Origin: a virus
Virus record (IMG/VR): IMGVR_UViG_3300048104_000741
Span: 1 to 64,000 of that record
Strand: one strand, 5' to 3'
Length of the DNA: 64,000 nucleotides
Shown: one piece after another, positions 63,668 through 64,000 of the stretch
Position numbering within the stretch: the first letter of the stretch is position 1
Layout of the letters: every line of letters starts with the position of its first letter
Position numbers and translations under genes: made by a program
The notes under the pieces: model-generated
What the model saw: only the letters and a program-made list of their open reading frames with translations
Told to the model about the DNA's origin: nothing
Database searches by the model: none

Positions 63668-63901
63668 ATGAAAAAACTATTATTAAAAATTTATCGTTGG
63701 GTTAATCCTCTATACCAAGTGGTTTATACCACCCAAGACGGAAGAACAGAAATGTACACAATTACAGAACCTCAATATAAAAACGAATTCGGCAACATAA
63801 AAGAAGGTAAAAAAGTTGTGGGTTTTAGAAGCTTTTGTATCAATCGAGATGGCATTCGCTCTTTTCGCTACGATAGAATCACAGCCTTAAATAAAGTTTA
63901 A
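63668..63901 (+). CDS. hypothetical protein, 77 aa
   Basis: GGAG upstream. Strand-rich basic protein (YRWVNPLYQVVYTTQDGRTE) resembling short WYL-like or SH3-like phage proteins; no firm family. Confidence 0.55.
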   Translation: MKKLLLKIYRWVNPLYQVVYTTQDGRTEMYTITEPQYKNEFGNIKEGKKVVGFRSFCINRDGIRSFRYDRITALNKV

Positions 63902-63902
63902 T

Positions 63903-64000
63903 ATGAAAAATACTGAAGTTAAAAAAGACGGATTAAAAACCTCCCTAAGAAAGTTTGGGCATATGCTAGCCCATAGAGAAATGAGAGGAGATGTCTCCGA
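63903..64000 (+). CDS. partial hypothetical protein at the window edge
   Basis: Starts 1 nt after the previous stop and runs off the window. Visible residues are basic (NTEVKKDGLKTSLRKFGHML). No call possible. Confidence 0.45.
   Translation, partial: MKNTEVKKDGLKTSLRKFGHMLAHREMRGDVS

Noticed and set aside
1-64000. CRISPR array
   Set aside because: No regularly spaced identical repeats were seen; the repeats found are AT-rich iterons or single inverted repeats.

Overview
The window reads as one segment of a large, AT-rich bacteriophage genome, probably marine and infecting a Gram-negative host. Phage signs are the tight packing of very small genes, ATGA-type start/stop overlaps, an rIIA/rIIB-like pair, phage-borne replication and repair genes, HNH and EDxHD-type endonucleases, a tmRNA and a tRNA. 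Gram-negative signs are several short lipoproteins and an outer-membrane beta-barrel ending in Phe. No capsid, portal, terminase or tail-tube gene was recognised, so this is only part of the genome.

Layout. (1) 0-5.7 kb, plus strand: a DNA polymerase III alpha-like replicase whose N-terminus looks like a PD-(D/E)XK nuclease instead of PHP, then a ClpA/ClpC-type unfoldase. (2) 5.7-10.1 kb, minus strand: a sugar-nucleotide cassette (RmlD-like reductase, CatB-like acetyltransferase, TagD-like cytidylyltransferase, unknown, RmlB, and a kinase-nucleotidyltransferase fusion). (3) 10.2-17.8 kb: a complete tmRNA with an unusually long predicted tag, a sigma-like factor, a deoxyribosyltransferase-like protein, thioredoxin, many small unknowns, a membrane-anchored nuclease, an outer-membrane barrel and a small membrane protein ending in a strong terminator. 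(4) 17.8-25.4 kb: a giant HEXXH metalloprotease/cupredoxin/BspA-repeat protein, inorganic pyrophosphatase, CysQ and an EDxHD homing-type endonuclease. (5) 25.4-31.9 kb: small genes, a second sigma-like factor coupled to an HNH gene that seems to start at ATT, a SpeD-like decarboxylase next to an arginyltransferase(ATE)-like protein and a cupin, and a RuvB-like ATPase. (6) 32-53 kb: dozens of 50-150 aa genes with UvsE, an HNH nuclease, a macro domain, MazG-like and RfaE-like proteins, SprT, and a five-member DpnD/PcfM-like family. (7) 53-64 kb: rIIA/rIIB-like genes, an AT-rich non-coding tract with tRNA-Arg(UCU), two or three structured RNAs and more small genes.

The strongest system-level signal is regulatory. 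At least 17 genes are preceded by TTGACA-like, 16-17 bp spacer, a TANNNT-like -10 box, exactly 6 nt, then ATG. With standard sigma70 spacing the A of ATG is the transcription start, so these would be leaderless mRNAs. Genes inside operons instead often carry a GGAG-type Shine-Dalgarno or overlap the preceding stop. Start codons were chosen with this rule where it applies. Other leads are a roughly 410-nt orphan structured RNA with its own promoter and terminator (60.08-60.50 kb), a pseudoknotted leader RNA (48.0-48.18 kb), and a possible proteostasis theme (tmRNA + Clp unfoldase + ATE-like transferase). All calls come from reading the sequence; no database search was run.
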